A DNA stretch of 55,867 nucleotides from Pyrenochaeta sp. MPI-SDFR-AT-0127. Lineage: Eukaryota; Ascomycota; Dothideomycetes; Pleosporales; Cucurbitariaceae. The position numbers were made by a program, and so were the translations under genes. Shown piece after piece: positions 33,805-43,969 of the stretch. The first letter of the stretch is position 1. Each line of letters starts with the position of its first letter. The stretch covers positions 1 through 55,867 of the forward strand of contig JAGTJM010000120.1 of the NCBI GenBank assembly GCA_020747015.1, given 5' to 3'. The notes below the pieces were generated by a model. The model did not search any database and had not been told where the DNA came from. It saw only the letters and a list, made by a program, of their open reading frames with translations.

Positions 33805-33860
33805 CCTAGGTCGAGATTTACGCGAGAGTGAAGGGCGATATAACGATTGGTTTATTGTAA
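33752..33860 (+). repeat. imperfect tandem duplication of the gene's 3' end
   Basis: About 53 bp at 33752-33804, coding for the last residues and TAG, is repeated 56 bp on at 33808-33860. The second copy still reads VEIYARVKGDITIGLL and a TAA, but in another frame. Confidence 0.8.
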
Positions 33861-35089
33861 GATGTGAGTCTTGCCTTTGCATCTTGGGATGAAGTAGTAA
33901 TATATCTCCTTTGCAGTACCGCCGAAGCCTAAAGAGTGAGACTACACGATCCCGCGAATGTTTGCGAGTTACCGAACCCCGCCACCGTCTCCTACCGGCC
34001 CCAAAACATCGAAACGCCGACTTGGAACCTTCTTTGAGGTGGGTTGGGCATGCGATAACTTGTGCTTCAAGCTTGACGTTCCGCGGGAAGCGGGGTCATT
34101 GTACCTCATGACTTTTTGGGGATGGATATGGCGTTGTTTGTTTCTTTGACAAGTATTACTATTGCCGGGCGTTGAAGAGATTTCGCGCAGTGGGAGGAAT
34201 GTCTATAATTGTTCAAATGCAGGGGCAAAACACATCTTCTTGAAAATCCCGTTTTGTAACATTTATCCTCTAACCAATGAATCGAATCATGGATAAGGTG
34301 AGCGTCTTTATAAGACCGCCCAGGCAGTTGTGCAATTCACCAAACACCTTGAGAAGCAACCTCAGTCCTGATGACCTAACATAAAACGGTCATGCCATTC
34401 CCGACGGCTAGCAAGTGAAGAGCGAGAGAATAATGAAAGGAAGCAGGAGCGGCATAGTAAAGAAAATCCGGGAATCTAGAAGTGGATATATTCGATGCGT
34501 TCGACTGCATTATGCCATTACAGATCATGTTAACTAAACTTAAAAGCATTTGGTTAAACGAAGGGAAAGCGTAATAGTTAAAGGGTAAGCAAGCTTTGGG
34601 CCAGGCGAGATAAAAAGACGGTGGTTGACCTCATAGTAGCGTCATACCTTTGCAACACCTGTTTTTGGCATGTGGCGGCTTAGAAGCTTAATCACTTACC
34701 GTGGTTCCTTCAAGCATCATATCATCACTTTGTCCGTTCTTCGCAATCCAATATACAGTACCTACAGTAGCACGCCAGTCTTTCCTGGAGAACTCCACAT
34801 ATTAATAGAGAAGTGTCGCACTGAATGTGCTAAAACGATGAAAGTTGAGATAATGATGATAAGCAGCAGCGTTGTATTGATTTATATTGTGTCTGAAGTG
34901 TGGGGTACTCCGACCCGCAGATTTACATACAGTATCACAGCTGGATTACTAATACAGTTGCTTCCTGGGGCTCGAAGAGCATAGTCTAGTTATCACGTGC
35001 CCTTTGAAAGAGGTTAGTGGCCCTGCGCAAGCGCCGAGACGGGACAATCCTCGACAGAGGGTCTAGTACTCGGTTTGCCAAAAATATAC
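33861..35089. other. intergenic, no gene recognised
   Basis: Short frames at 33911-34149 and 34670-34984 have no recognisable features. Composition is ordinary, not RIP-like, until about 35090. Confidence 0.45.
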
Positions 35090-35540
35090 GCTAGGATACC
35101 TTACTAAGAATAAGCTTATAATAGTTTATCTATATACCTATAAATTACGCGTTTCTTTATAGAAATAGAATCTATACCTCTAATTTATAATATAAATAGT
35201 AACTATAATATTTTTAGTAACTCTATTAATAATATTACTATTAACCTATTATTAAAAGGGACTTATATCCTTAGTAGAGTAACTATAATATAAAGTAGCT
35301 AGTATTACTAAGGAGTTCTTTCTTAGTAGCTTCTAGATTAGAGTAAGTAGAGATAGATAAGAGGTTAAAGTAGTTCTAAGTATTAAATAGTAGTATTTAA
35401 TAATAACTTAAGGTTAATTATAATATACTATAGGGGTATATTATTCTTATCTATATACTTAGGTAGTCCTATAGTTTCTATAATATCCTAGGAGATCCTA
35501 TATAGGATCCTATAGTATCTTATAGTACTTTATTCCCGTA
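35090..35540. repeat. AT-rich RIP island
   Basis: Sequence composition changes abruptly to TA-rich with very few CA or TG dinucleotides and every frame closed. This matches the saturated RIP seen in the hAT element, so an old repeat of unknown kind is likely. Confidence 0.6.
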
Positions 35541-35932
35541 ACGTAGGATCTCTAGGACCACGTGACTTTGCGGGGCACACGTCATCATTAGCCTATATTC
35601 AGGCCTCGCCTGATGCCCGTGTCCCTTCTATCTCTCTGCTTATAAGCGCCCGTAGTCCTCGTTACAGGTTCGTAACAATCGTGCGCTCTCCCTGCCCTCT
35701 AGTATAAAGGATTCTTTACGTATACCTTATATATATCCGCCCGTTCCGCAGTTTTACCAGCCGAAATTTAGGGTCCCTATCTAAGAATTTAATAAACCCT
35801 TACTTATTCAGCACACACGAGAGCGTAATAGTATACTTCTCCTTAGATTAGGCCTACTCGAGCCTAAAAAGGTTAACGGCCGGATGTCCTATTCCCTTAA
35901 CTACTAGTCTATACAGGTAAACCGTAGTAAGT

Positions 35933-36480
35933 ATTGCTAAGAAGTATCTCCCAGCTCTCGTTATACTATTTGACCCTAATACGCCTAAAGATTATAATGG
36001 CTTTCTCTAGCTTCTTTCTTTCTAAATAGGTCACAGACTAGTTACGCATGCTAGTGTATACGCGCTTGAGCATGGTTTTCCTACTAAACTTTAACTAGAT
36101 CTTATCGACCGATACCTCATGAACAGTTATATATGGCACGAGTTTACAGTAACCTGAGAAGAGGATGTTCTAGATTATAGTCTAGCAGCTGCACACTATG
36201 CCCTAAGCAGTACCTCGTGAGTTAGCTATTTCCCAGACAACGTCACTCTAACGACGCCAGAGTGTGTCACACCTAAGCTAAGTGATGTAGATTTATTAGA
36301 TGAACCCTCGCCTACACGGACTCAAGAGTAAAGATAATAAAGAGGGAAGAAGCGACGTAGAGAAACTGAGAGATGCAGTCCTCTAACAAGAAAAATTCAT
36401 ATTATGCAGCGACAATTGCACGATGTCGCAGGCCAAGGCATCATCTCAGGGAGCCTGAGGAAGAGACTGCATTAGTAATC
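35933..36480 (+). pseudogene. unknown fungal protein, RIP-inactivated
   Basis: One plus frame reads as protein (AKKYLPALVILFDPNTPKD, RLVTHASVYALEHGFPTKL, DLIDRYLMNSYIWHEFTVT, SYFPDNVTLTTPECV) interrupted by TAG, TAA and TGA codons at places where Trp, Gln or Arg is natural, for example after NGFL and after FTVT. It then runs into a Lys/Arg-rich tail (KKRRRE). I do not recognise the family with confidence. It adjoins the AT-rich island, so both may belong to one multicopy repeat. The 5' end is undefined. Confidence 0.45.
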
Positions 36481-36888
36481 TTGCCATATAATCTAAGACG
36501 TGCGGGGTCAGGTTCACCAGACCAAGGCACTCTACACACACAATACAACTTTTCTGCTCATCATGAATTCTTCCTGATGCATCATCATCAGCACACCTAA
36601 GTGCGACATCTGGTGATCACGAGACTAGTAGTTGGCCGACTGTTGCTGACCAATCCTCTGCTCTGCTCCGATTGGCCCGATACGACCTTATTACACCCCG
36701 CGCGGATCCCCTGGGGTGAGTAATTCCATGAGAACACTCTTACGCCGGCATTAAAACATTGTACCAGAGAAGATTCACAGCGCATCATGAACTTAGGCTA
36801 ACCCCATATCGAATATATACTGTGATAAGACCTAGTAGTCTCTACGATTTGGATGAGCATGCGGGCTTGACCCCACAAGGATCTCGCC

Positions 36889-38634
36889 ATGGGAATAAAA
36901 GGGTGTTGGACTTGCAGAGGTAAACACCATCAAGAGTGGATAACCTCCATACAAACGTTAATGGGCTGATTTCTACTTAGAGCGCAAAGTTCGATGTGAC
37001 TCTCATCGGCCGAGATGTGGCAACTGCACGAAGGCGGGGCGCGTCTGTCAAGGCTATGGCATCCAGCTGTCCTGGCCTCGAGATGGCGACAGGAAAAGAG
37101 CAATCATCTTGCGAGATACGCGCCGCGCAGTGAATAATCTTCATTCAAATGTCAAGAGGTTCTTGAATTCATCTTCCTGGGACATATCGCTATCAGAGGA
37201 GCTAGAGAATGGAAGGATCCCTGGTGAAATCACCTCCAATACACCGTCAAGCTGCTTGGTACTAACGGTAGTTATCTGTAGCTCGTTACCTTCGTACCAT
37301 GAAATTCCCTCGCCCGAACTATCTATCGCCCATCGTCATAAACTTAGAAGAGTCGCGTTTACTAGGTTTCTGTATGTAGGGTGACTCTCGAACCTAATCG
37401 TCCTACTGATCAAAACATCTCAGTCAACGAATCGAGATCCCTAATACTAGGACCAACCGACGAGGAGGTTTTGGCACAATTTATCTTGAAAATTGCCTTC
37501 TCAGATCCATCCGATGTGACCAATCCAGTCCTACAGGGCGTGTTTGCTCTCGCATCACTACAGCTTCACGGTAGCGTGAAGAGTTTTCGCTATAAGTATC
37601 TTGTCATTTCATCAGTTAAAGAGCCAATCAACTGGCCCGATGAGAAGACGCTGCTTCAGAATTTGATGGCGATGATGCTTTTGTATCATTATGAGGTAGT
37701 ATAACCCGGTCCACATAGGCTTGCCATGGTCGGCTAACAATCACAGCTCTCACTCGAATCAGACTCCAAAGGGAGCTGGGTAACATTCCTATGCGCAGTG
37801 AAAAGGATTATCAACACGTCATCAGCAATTCACAAGCTTGTGCGGCAAGAATATTCGGTCTTTCTTGATTGGATTTATTATCACGAGGCCCTCGCAGAGT
37901 TCACAGTCAGGCATTGGGCTGTACCCTATGAAGGTTGCGGCTTTGCTCCAATAGCAAGATCACCCAGAGCCATCGAGGGAAGCGGTTCAAAGGTAAATGG
38001 AAGCCTTTTGCACATTCTTCGACATCATCTAACACTCCGGCAGGTAGAGGACAACATCGGCTGTCCAACTGATGTGCTCCAGCTCATTGTACATACATGT
38101 AGACGGGCTATAGTCGTGAATTCCTCTGAGATGAATTATACGAATGCTGAAATAGAGCGCACGAAGGTCCTGGAATGGGACATTTCCAGAGAGGTGGGGT
38201 ATTATGGCCCTATTCACGCACAATCTGCGACACCGATAAACCGGAATACCATGGTCTCCAATCTTCATCGAATCGCGTCCTTGATATATGTCAATCGGGC
38301 GGTCCATTGCGTTTCAGGAACAGAATTCCGTCATAGACGGCTTGTAAGAGAAGGAATATTGCTGTTGACGGACATGAAAACATGCCAGAACGCGTGGCCA
38401 TTATTCATTATCGCCTGCGAAGCAGTTGACGACGATCAGCGCCTTGCTATCCTGGATGTCTTTGAACAAAGTAGGCAGGATCGAAGACGAAGATCAAGCC
38501 ACATTCATTTTATTCAGCATTTGGTTGAGGCTTTGTGGAACCAGCATGATCTCAATGCGGAGAACCAAGTCGATTATCTAACTATTTTCGATGCGGTTGT
38601 TGGTAGAGTTCCATTTATGCCACCATTTGCCTGA
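36889..38634 (+). CDS. Zn2Cys6 transcription factor with Fungal_trans_2-like domain (4 exons)
   Basis: Exons 36889-36919, 36981-37258, 37366-37695 and 37747-38634 keep one frame and give 508 aa. The first intron (61 nt, GTAAAC...CTTAG) splits the zinc cluster, which reads CWTC, then RERKVRC, then CGNC and RVC with C-x2-C-x6-C-x6-C-x2-C-x6-C spacing. A basic linker (WPRDGDRKRAI) follows, then a long helical region (LGPTDEEVLAQFIL, VKRIINTSSAIHKLVRQEYSVFLDWI, ALAEFTVRHW), as in the PF11951 family of ascomycete regulators. The third exon's left border (37366) is chosen because it alone keeps phase with GTACTAAC at 37259; ACTAG fits as acceptor. It is convergent with the dehydrogenase gene at 38709-39799. 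Target genes are unknown. Confidence 0.85.
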
Positions 38635-38708
38635 GTTAACGTCTTGGCTACATCACTTCCATCTACTGTTCTGATATTCTATCAAGATAGATCCATTCAG
38701 CCTCTAAA

Positions 38709-39799
38709 CTAGAACCATTCATCATCATTTCCGTGATGCGTCAGAAATTTCCCACTATTCGCTTCCGTCAAGTTCTCAATCACCTGAAGCATAGCGGTGA
38801 CTGATTCATCTACCGGAATCGGTCCATTGACGCTTGGGTCGATCTTGTGAAAGGCACTTAGCATGAATTTGCGTATCTCCGGGTCGCCTGTGACTGCTTG
38901 AGCTGTTCTGAAATCAGTCATCTGTGCCGACACGATTCGCCTTGCGTATTGACTAACCAGCATCTGTGTTTACCCATCCTGGACTCATAGACAGTGTCTT
39001 GATGCCATCTTGGACCAATTCGATGCCGAACTTAGTGGTGACCATGTTCATGCCAGCCTTACTGATAGAATATCCCAGCAGGGTAGATAGGCCAGTGATA
39101 CGAGTGAACTCAATGTCTCCACTCTGACTAGATATGAATATGATCTTCTTCTCTTTGCCGTTACGAACGAGATCGAGGAAGGAGTTGATGACGTAGATAT
39201 TGCTGAACAAGTTGTTTTTGATCTAGGTCCAGTCAACTTTTGCTGTTGTCGTTCATGTGCTAGCTGAAGGATCATACGTTCTCATTAATCTCCTTCTCCA
39301 GGGCTTCTTCCTTGCCGCGACTGCACGGTGTCAGCGATTTGAACCCTCAAGCGCATTAGGCCCGTTCACTCACAAGGCACTTGGCGGTAGCACGCTGGTA
39401 TCTGGCCCTGCGGAGCCAGCGTTGAGAATCAAGACATCAAGCGAACCGGCCGTGACTTTAGAGACTTCAGTGGCAGCCTGATCCAACTTCCTCGGGTCAG
39501 AGATATCGGTCACTACAATATGGATGTTTTTGCGCTTTGCAGCAAGCTCCTCAAGCGGACCGGCAGTTCCTCGACTTCGAATGAGGGCAAACACTTGGTT
39601 CTTCGGATCGACAGACTTTGGCGGCGTAGTCAGTGGCATGCCTTTACCATAACTACAATTGTAGCAGTAGACTTACAAGATTATCAGCGAAGCCGAACTG
39701 CAAGGATGATCTTATTAGCATTTGAGGATGTAGTTGTGTTGATCTAGGAAAGCTTACGCCAATGCCTCGCGTCGCGCCGGTGATGACCCAGGATACCAT
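38709..39799 (-). CDS. short-chain dehydrogenase/reductase (6 exons)
   Basis: Exons on the minus strand are 39799-39758, 39697-39677, 39615-39374, 39320-39278, 39222-38974 and 38921-38709. The five introns are 46-61 nt and all have GT...AG borders. Together they give 269 aa in one frame. It has the Rossmann dinucleotide motif TGATRGIG near the start, the DISDP segment, LNAG (NNAG-type), catalytic Ser in ISSQSG and YSISK for the Y-x3-K pair, then the SPGW motif. The last intron (38922-38973, GTAAAC...CACAG) joins SPGW to MTDFRTAQAVTG; reading through instead would give WVNTDAG and a stop. The C-terminus is SGKFLTHHGNDDEWF. It is an NAD(P)-dependent oxidoreductase of unknown substrate, tail to tail with the Zn2Cys6 gene. 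Confidence 0.88.
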
Positions 39800-41046
39800 T
39801 TTCGGTTTCGTCGGTAATAGGCAGCGATAAATAATCAGTATAGAATGCTGAAGAGGGTTAGATAATATGGATCATTTTACTTAGTTCGTTTGGTTGTGGT
39901 GATGCATCGACAGAAGGGGACGCTGTCATATCCTCTTATACCTATCGGAGGACACATCGCGATATGCCATAAGAGTGAGAGGTATCCGGTCGAGTATACT
40001 GTAATCACGGGAAAGTATTTGCGAATTAATATTAATAATTCATGTTTGGAGTGTTCGTTAATACTGTCAATAGCTGATGGCAGTAGAATTGTGTAATGCA
40101 AGGCAACTTTCTCCGAGCAAAATTGAGCCGAGGTTGGGCCGTGTGAATTTTTGCTAATTAACAGACGAGCCCTTAGCCCCGTAAATTGTACGCGACATAA
40201 ATCCGGCAAGTCATCATCTCGACAGTGCGTGTTCAAAGCCCAATCCAGCACATGACCCGCATCACTTATTAGAACACAGTCAGCGCGCTCCTTCTACGAG
40301 ACTCGCTACGCTGAGAACGGCATGTGCGTCTTCGTGTAGCTTGCGATGTGATAGAGTCGTTAGGCTCAGCCCCATCGCCTTCCCTAAGTAGTCAAGCCTG
40401 ACTGTCAGCATTATAATCAGCGACGCATGCAAGAGTTGAATCCATAACAAACGAGATTACTGGTCAGCGACTGGAGCAACCAGGGCCCCACCCTTGCTGG
40501 CGGGCCAGCCCCAGTCAAAGTTTGCTGCTTGCAGAGGTGAAGCCGATTTCGCTAACGACTGAGGAGATTGTACACCGTATGTGGTTGTGTGCCAGGGTGT
40601 GTGTATGGGGCGTATTAGGCCCCATTGACCGACCGGCCTCCTTCCATGCTGGCCTGTTTGTCTGGGTGCTGTATAGATGCAGTGCACAGATACAGCAGAA
40701 CGCTTGAGCCGGATTCGCATGGATGTTAGAGGGAGTTGGTGCGCGACGAAATGGATAACTATGATCAGCTATAGTATGAGAGCATGATGGTTCTAATATT
40801 GCAGAACGCCGCCGATGCAGTGCCATATTTGCCAACCAATCGGTCCTGTCGGAGATCTGAGAAGAAGGTTACAGTAGGGACCTTCTCGTATCCGACAAGT
40901 GTGTCTGGTTGTAGATAATGGGATGGGTGGGTCGTTTAGGATGCACAGTGGGAGACGGGGGCTAGAGCTGAGTGATGCTGGGGTGGATATGATAGTGCAC
41001 TATTGATTGAACAGGACTGGATTAGGTTATTGCTGGTGTGGTTGGG
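39800..41046. other. intergenic, no gene recognised
   Basis: It holds the upstream side of the dehydrogenase and the promoter side of the secreted protein gene. Frames at 39877-40251 and 40457-40835 on the minus strand have no recognisable features. Confidence 0.45.
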
Positions 41047-41054
41047 TATATAAA
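41047..41054 (+). promoter_or_regulatory. TATA box
   Basis: TATATAAA lies 145 bp before the ATG of the secreted protein gene, in a good position for a core promoter with a leader of about 100 nt. Confidence 0.55.
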
Positions 41055-41129
41055 GGGAGAGCTGTGCGTTGGTGAAAATATACCATTCAACTCACAACTG
41101 CTCTTCTAAGTACAACTATCAAAAGACAC

Positions 41130-41188
41130 CCCCACCATCACCATCATTATCACCATCACCATCATTATCACCACCACCACCGCCGCTG
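41130..41188 (+). repeat. CAC/CAT-rich microsatellite in 5' leader
   Basis: A run of CCATCA, TTATCA and CCACCA trinucleotide-type repeats ends just before the start codon at 41192. Confidence 0.8.
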
Positions 41189-41191
41189 ACA

Positions 41192-41576
41192 ATGCAGCTC
41201 ACAACCCTCTTCGCGCTCGCACTCGTAAGCGGCAGCTCCTTAGTAGCCGCAGCCAACTGCCAGACCGGACTGCACTACTGCGGCTACAGTTTGCTGGCCA
41301 GAGGTATGCGCGTGCCTGCGTTGCTTCTTTTCTCAGAACGCCCCTCCCCGTCCCTAATCTTCTAGGGCCTTTCCTGACACAAGTATTTGAACAGGCAACT
41401 ACTTCGATCAGATCTTAGCGGAGCTCAAGAACCGTGGCCAGCCCACCGGCGATACCTGGATCCGGAACTCGCTTTTCTACTGCAAGGGCGGGTCGAATGG
41501 GGATCTCATCTGGCAGCATAAGTGTACGGATAACAGGTGTGTGAGCGGGGGCTCTAATAGTGATCATTGCGAGTGA
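41192..41576 (+). CDS. small secreted cysteine-rich protein, 97 aa (2 exons)
   Basis: Exon 1 is 41192-41303 and exon 2 is 41395-41576. The 91-nt intron starts GTATGC, has CTGAC near its end and finishes AACAG, splitting a Gly codon. Residues 1-21 (MQLTTLFALALVSGSSLVAAA) less the last form a clear signal peptide. The mature part begins NCQTGLHYCGYSLL and contains six cysteines (three likely disulfides), with FYCKGG and HKCTDNRCVSGG spacing, ending in HCE. Such small cysteine-rich secreted proteins of fungi include candidate effectors, but I recognise no named family and no activity can be assigned. A TATA box and a trinucleotide-repeat leader precede it. It is the last intact gene before the RIP-degraded region. 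Confidence 0.85.
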
Positions 41577-41768
41577 GGGCTTAGGGACGGTAGTATGCAG
41601 GTGTTAGGGTATGGAGGTGGCGATGGTGGGGTGTAAATGGTTGTGGTGTTCTGCGAATATCAACATGAAATTTACCAACTTTGCTCGCTCCTTGATAACG
41701 TACCTCACGGGCGAGTGGCCGAGTGGCCGGATTTTGCCAAGCCCTCACCACGCTTCACTCTCCACGTA

Positions 41769-41990
41769 ATGTCTCAACCAAATAACATAAGATTAGTCTA
41801 TACTAAACGTGAAATACAGCTTGCAATTCAAGCTCTTAAATAAGACGCGAATCTTTCTATACCCTGCGCTGCAAAGATCTATAAAGTTCTAGAGAGAATA
41901 CTAAGACGATGACGCGCTAGAACTATATTAAGACGCGACTACACACCTAATTTAATAAAGCTGCTTAAGACTAAAGAGGAGGTAATTATT
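41769..41990 (+). pseudogene. pogo/Fot-like transposase, N-terminal fragment
   Basis: From ATG 41769-41771 the frame reads MSQPNNIRLVYTKREIQLAI, then continues past TAA (41841-41843) and a TGA near 41910 with CAAKIYKV and RRDYTPNLIKLLKTKEEV. This is the helix-turn-helix start of fungal pogo/Fot-type transposases. Both stops fit CAA or CGA changed by RIP. The frame is cut off at about 41990, where the repeat array of the next element begins, so that element appears to have landed in it. Confidence 0.6.
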
Positions 41991-42236
41991 ATAGGGTATA
42001 AATAGGTATTTAGGGTTTAGGTTAGGGCTAGAATTTTTACCTCTAGGGATAAAACCTCTTCTAATAGTAAGTTTAATAAGTAGAAATTCTTACCCCTAGG
42101 GGTAAAACCTATTATAATAATAAGTTTAATAAGTAGAAGTTCTTACCTTAGGGGTAGAACCTCTTATAATAGTAAGAAAATTAATAGTAAGAAAAGGTAG
42201 GTATATAGTTATATTCCTATAGCCTTATAACTTAGT
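41981..42236 (+). repeat. direct repeat, copy 1: telomere-like motif plus three 53-bp units
   Basis: It begins GGTAATTATTATAGGG, carries TTTAGGGTTTAGGTTAGGG (42009-42027), then three 53-bp units of the form GAA(A/G)TTCTTACCCCTAGGGGT followed by AAAACCTCTTATAATA and AAGTTTAATAAGTA. It ends near CTTATAACTTAGT. Copy 2 lies at 48204-48512. Confidence 0.88.
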
Positions 42237-43969
42237 ATAGTATATACTATATCCCTAAACTATACTAGTAACGTAGGGTTAGGTTGCCCCTAGGGGTAAA
42301 GCCAGCTAGAGCTACCTGCGAAGTAACGCTCGCCCCTAGGGGCAATAGGTCTATACTAGTAATATAGCTTCGCACACTACAACCTTATTCCTAAAAGGTC
42401 TAGCGACTTATAACTCTATAGTAGCCTTCTATCCTTAAGAACGCTACTCCCCCTAGTCTTTAGAGTAAATCTCTAGAGTACGATTACTATAAAACGCAAG
42501 TATACTAATAACCTAGCTAAAGGAATAAAGAAGTAGCGTATACTCTTAAAGGAGGTAGAGTCTGTCTATAATTAATCTAAGTAGTACTAACTAGTTACTA
42601 CTAAATTCCTAATTAATGCGCTTACTCTAGAATAGAGTATTAGTATAAATAGACCTATTAACGAAGTCTATAAGCGCCGCCTTTACTAGATTTTTAAAGA
42701 ATTAGGAGTTCTTTAGTAAGATATAAGCTACTAACTATAGGTCACTTATACTAAAGCGTAAGTATAGTAGATATTAGACTATCTTAAGTAGGAAGGGAGC
42801 TAGGCCTATAGCGCTATTAGTGCGAGTAAGAATACGCGAGATACGGATATAGAATTACCTTTATTTAAAGACTAGAGTCGCGTTATTAGAGAAAAGGTAG
42901 AGCTTATAGTAGATAACTACTAAGTAGAAGTATTAAAAGAGTATCTACTATATTCTAAGTTATTATAAGCGGAGCGATAGTAGGTGTATAATATTTACGA
43001 TTAAGGTACTATCCCCTACTTATACTAGCTAAAGTAAGCTAACCTAAATAATAGACGCGCTACCTATATACCTCGCCGAGAGGATAGGGGTTTCTATACC
43101 CGAATAGTGCCCGATTAGGCTTAACTCTAGGGTTTCTTATACTTAGAATAGAATATTTAGGGGCTCTATTATTATACTAAATCGTATATAGTGTAGTCTC
43201 TTTTTTATAAAGCTTCTTATATAAAAACTACTTACTAGTATCTAAAGATTCTTATTCTATAACTTATAGCCCTATACCTAGCAGCGTATATATTAAGATA
43301 GGGTTAAGGTTTTACCCTAAATATAGAGTTCTGCTAGAACGCACGGATCCTAGTCGCTTAATTAATAATAATATTATAGATAGAGAGTAGCGTAGAAAAA
43401 CAGCCTATACGCTTATTATAGTTAGTTAAAGACTCTATATACTTTCTTAAAGAGTATAGCATTATTATCTACAAGTAGTATATAACTACTGTATAAAATC
43501 TTAATATATATCTATAGAAGTATTACGGTGTAGGACGCGAGATGCGTAAAGTAATCGTTAAACGCTATTAGGATAAGTAGATTAAGAGCCCGTAAAATAT
43601 TAAGTTACCGGGACCGCTAGGACCGCTAATTTAAGAACTTAGGGAGCCGCTTAATAGCTTCCGCTACGAAGAAGAAGATTATAGTAATATAACTACTAAC
43701 TTAAATATACTAAAGATATATCTTAAAAAAAACTACTAGTAATTATAGAAAGGCGATACAAACTCGTTATATAAAAAGTAAAAGTTTAGACGTTCTTTCG
43801 TACGGGAGGATAGCAGCGATATTTTATTATTAATGTAGGAGAAAATAGTAGTAGTTTAGTAGCCCCCTAGGAAGTAGTAGACGTAGTAAAGTAACGACTT
43901 ACTTAATAGAGAGTAATATAATAGTAGTATAAGGAAGCGTTGTAAGTTCTAGAGGTAGAAGTTATAAAA
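42237..43969 (+). pseudogene. 5' coding-like part of helicase element, RIP-degraded
   Basis: The stretch is nearly free of CA and TG. It contains further CCCCTAGGGG palindromes (42290, 42342) and a TAGGGTTAGG (42274-42283). Protein-like pieces such as ELPLFKD and RRATYIPRRED can be read between TAG codons. No domain can be named. The part 42577-42660 is matched by 48798-48891 in the second unit. Confidence 0.45.

Noticed and set aside
39330..39352. tRNA B-box-like GGGTTCAAATC on the minus strand
   Set aside because: It lies in an intron of the dehydrogenase gene, with no A-box or acceptor stem around it.
41710..41735. tRNA A-box-like TGGCCGAGTGG
   Set aside because: No B-box or pairing stem follows within 100 bases; the match is a short GAGTGGCC repeat.
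42009..42250. CRISPR-like array (regular 53-bp units)
   Set aside because: The units are near-identical along their full length with no unique spacers, and the genome is eukaryotic.
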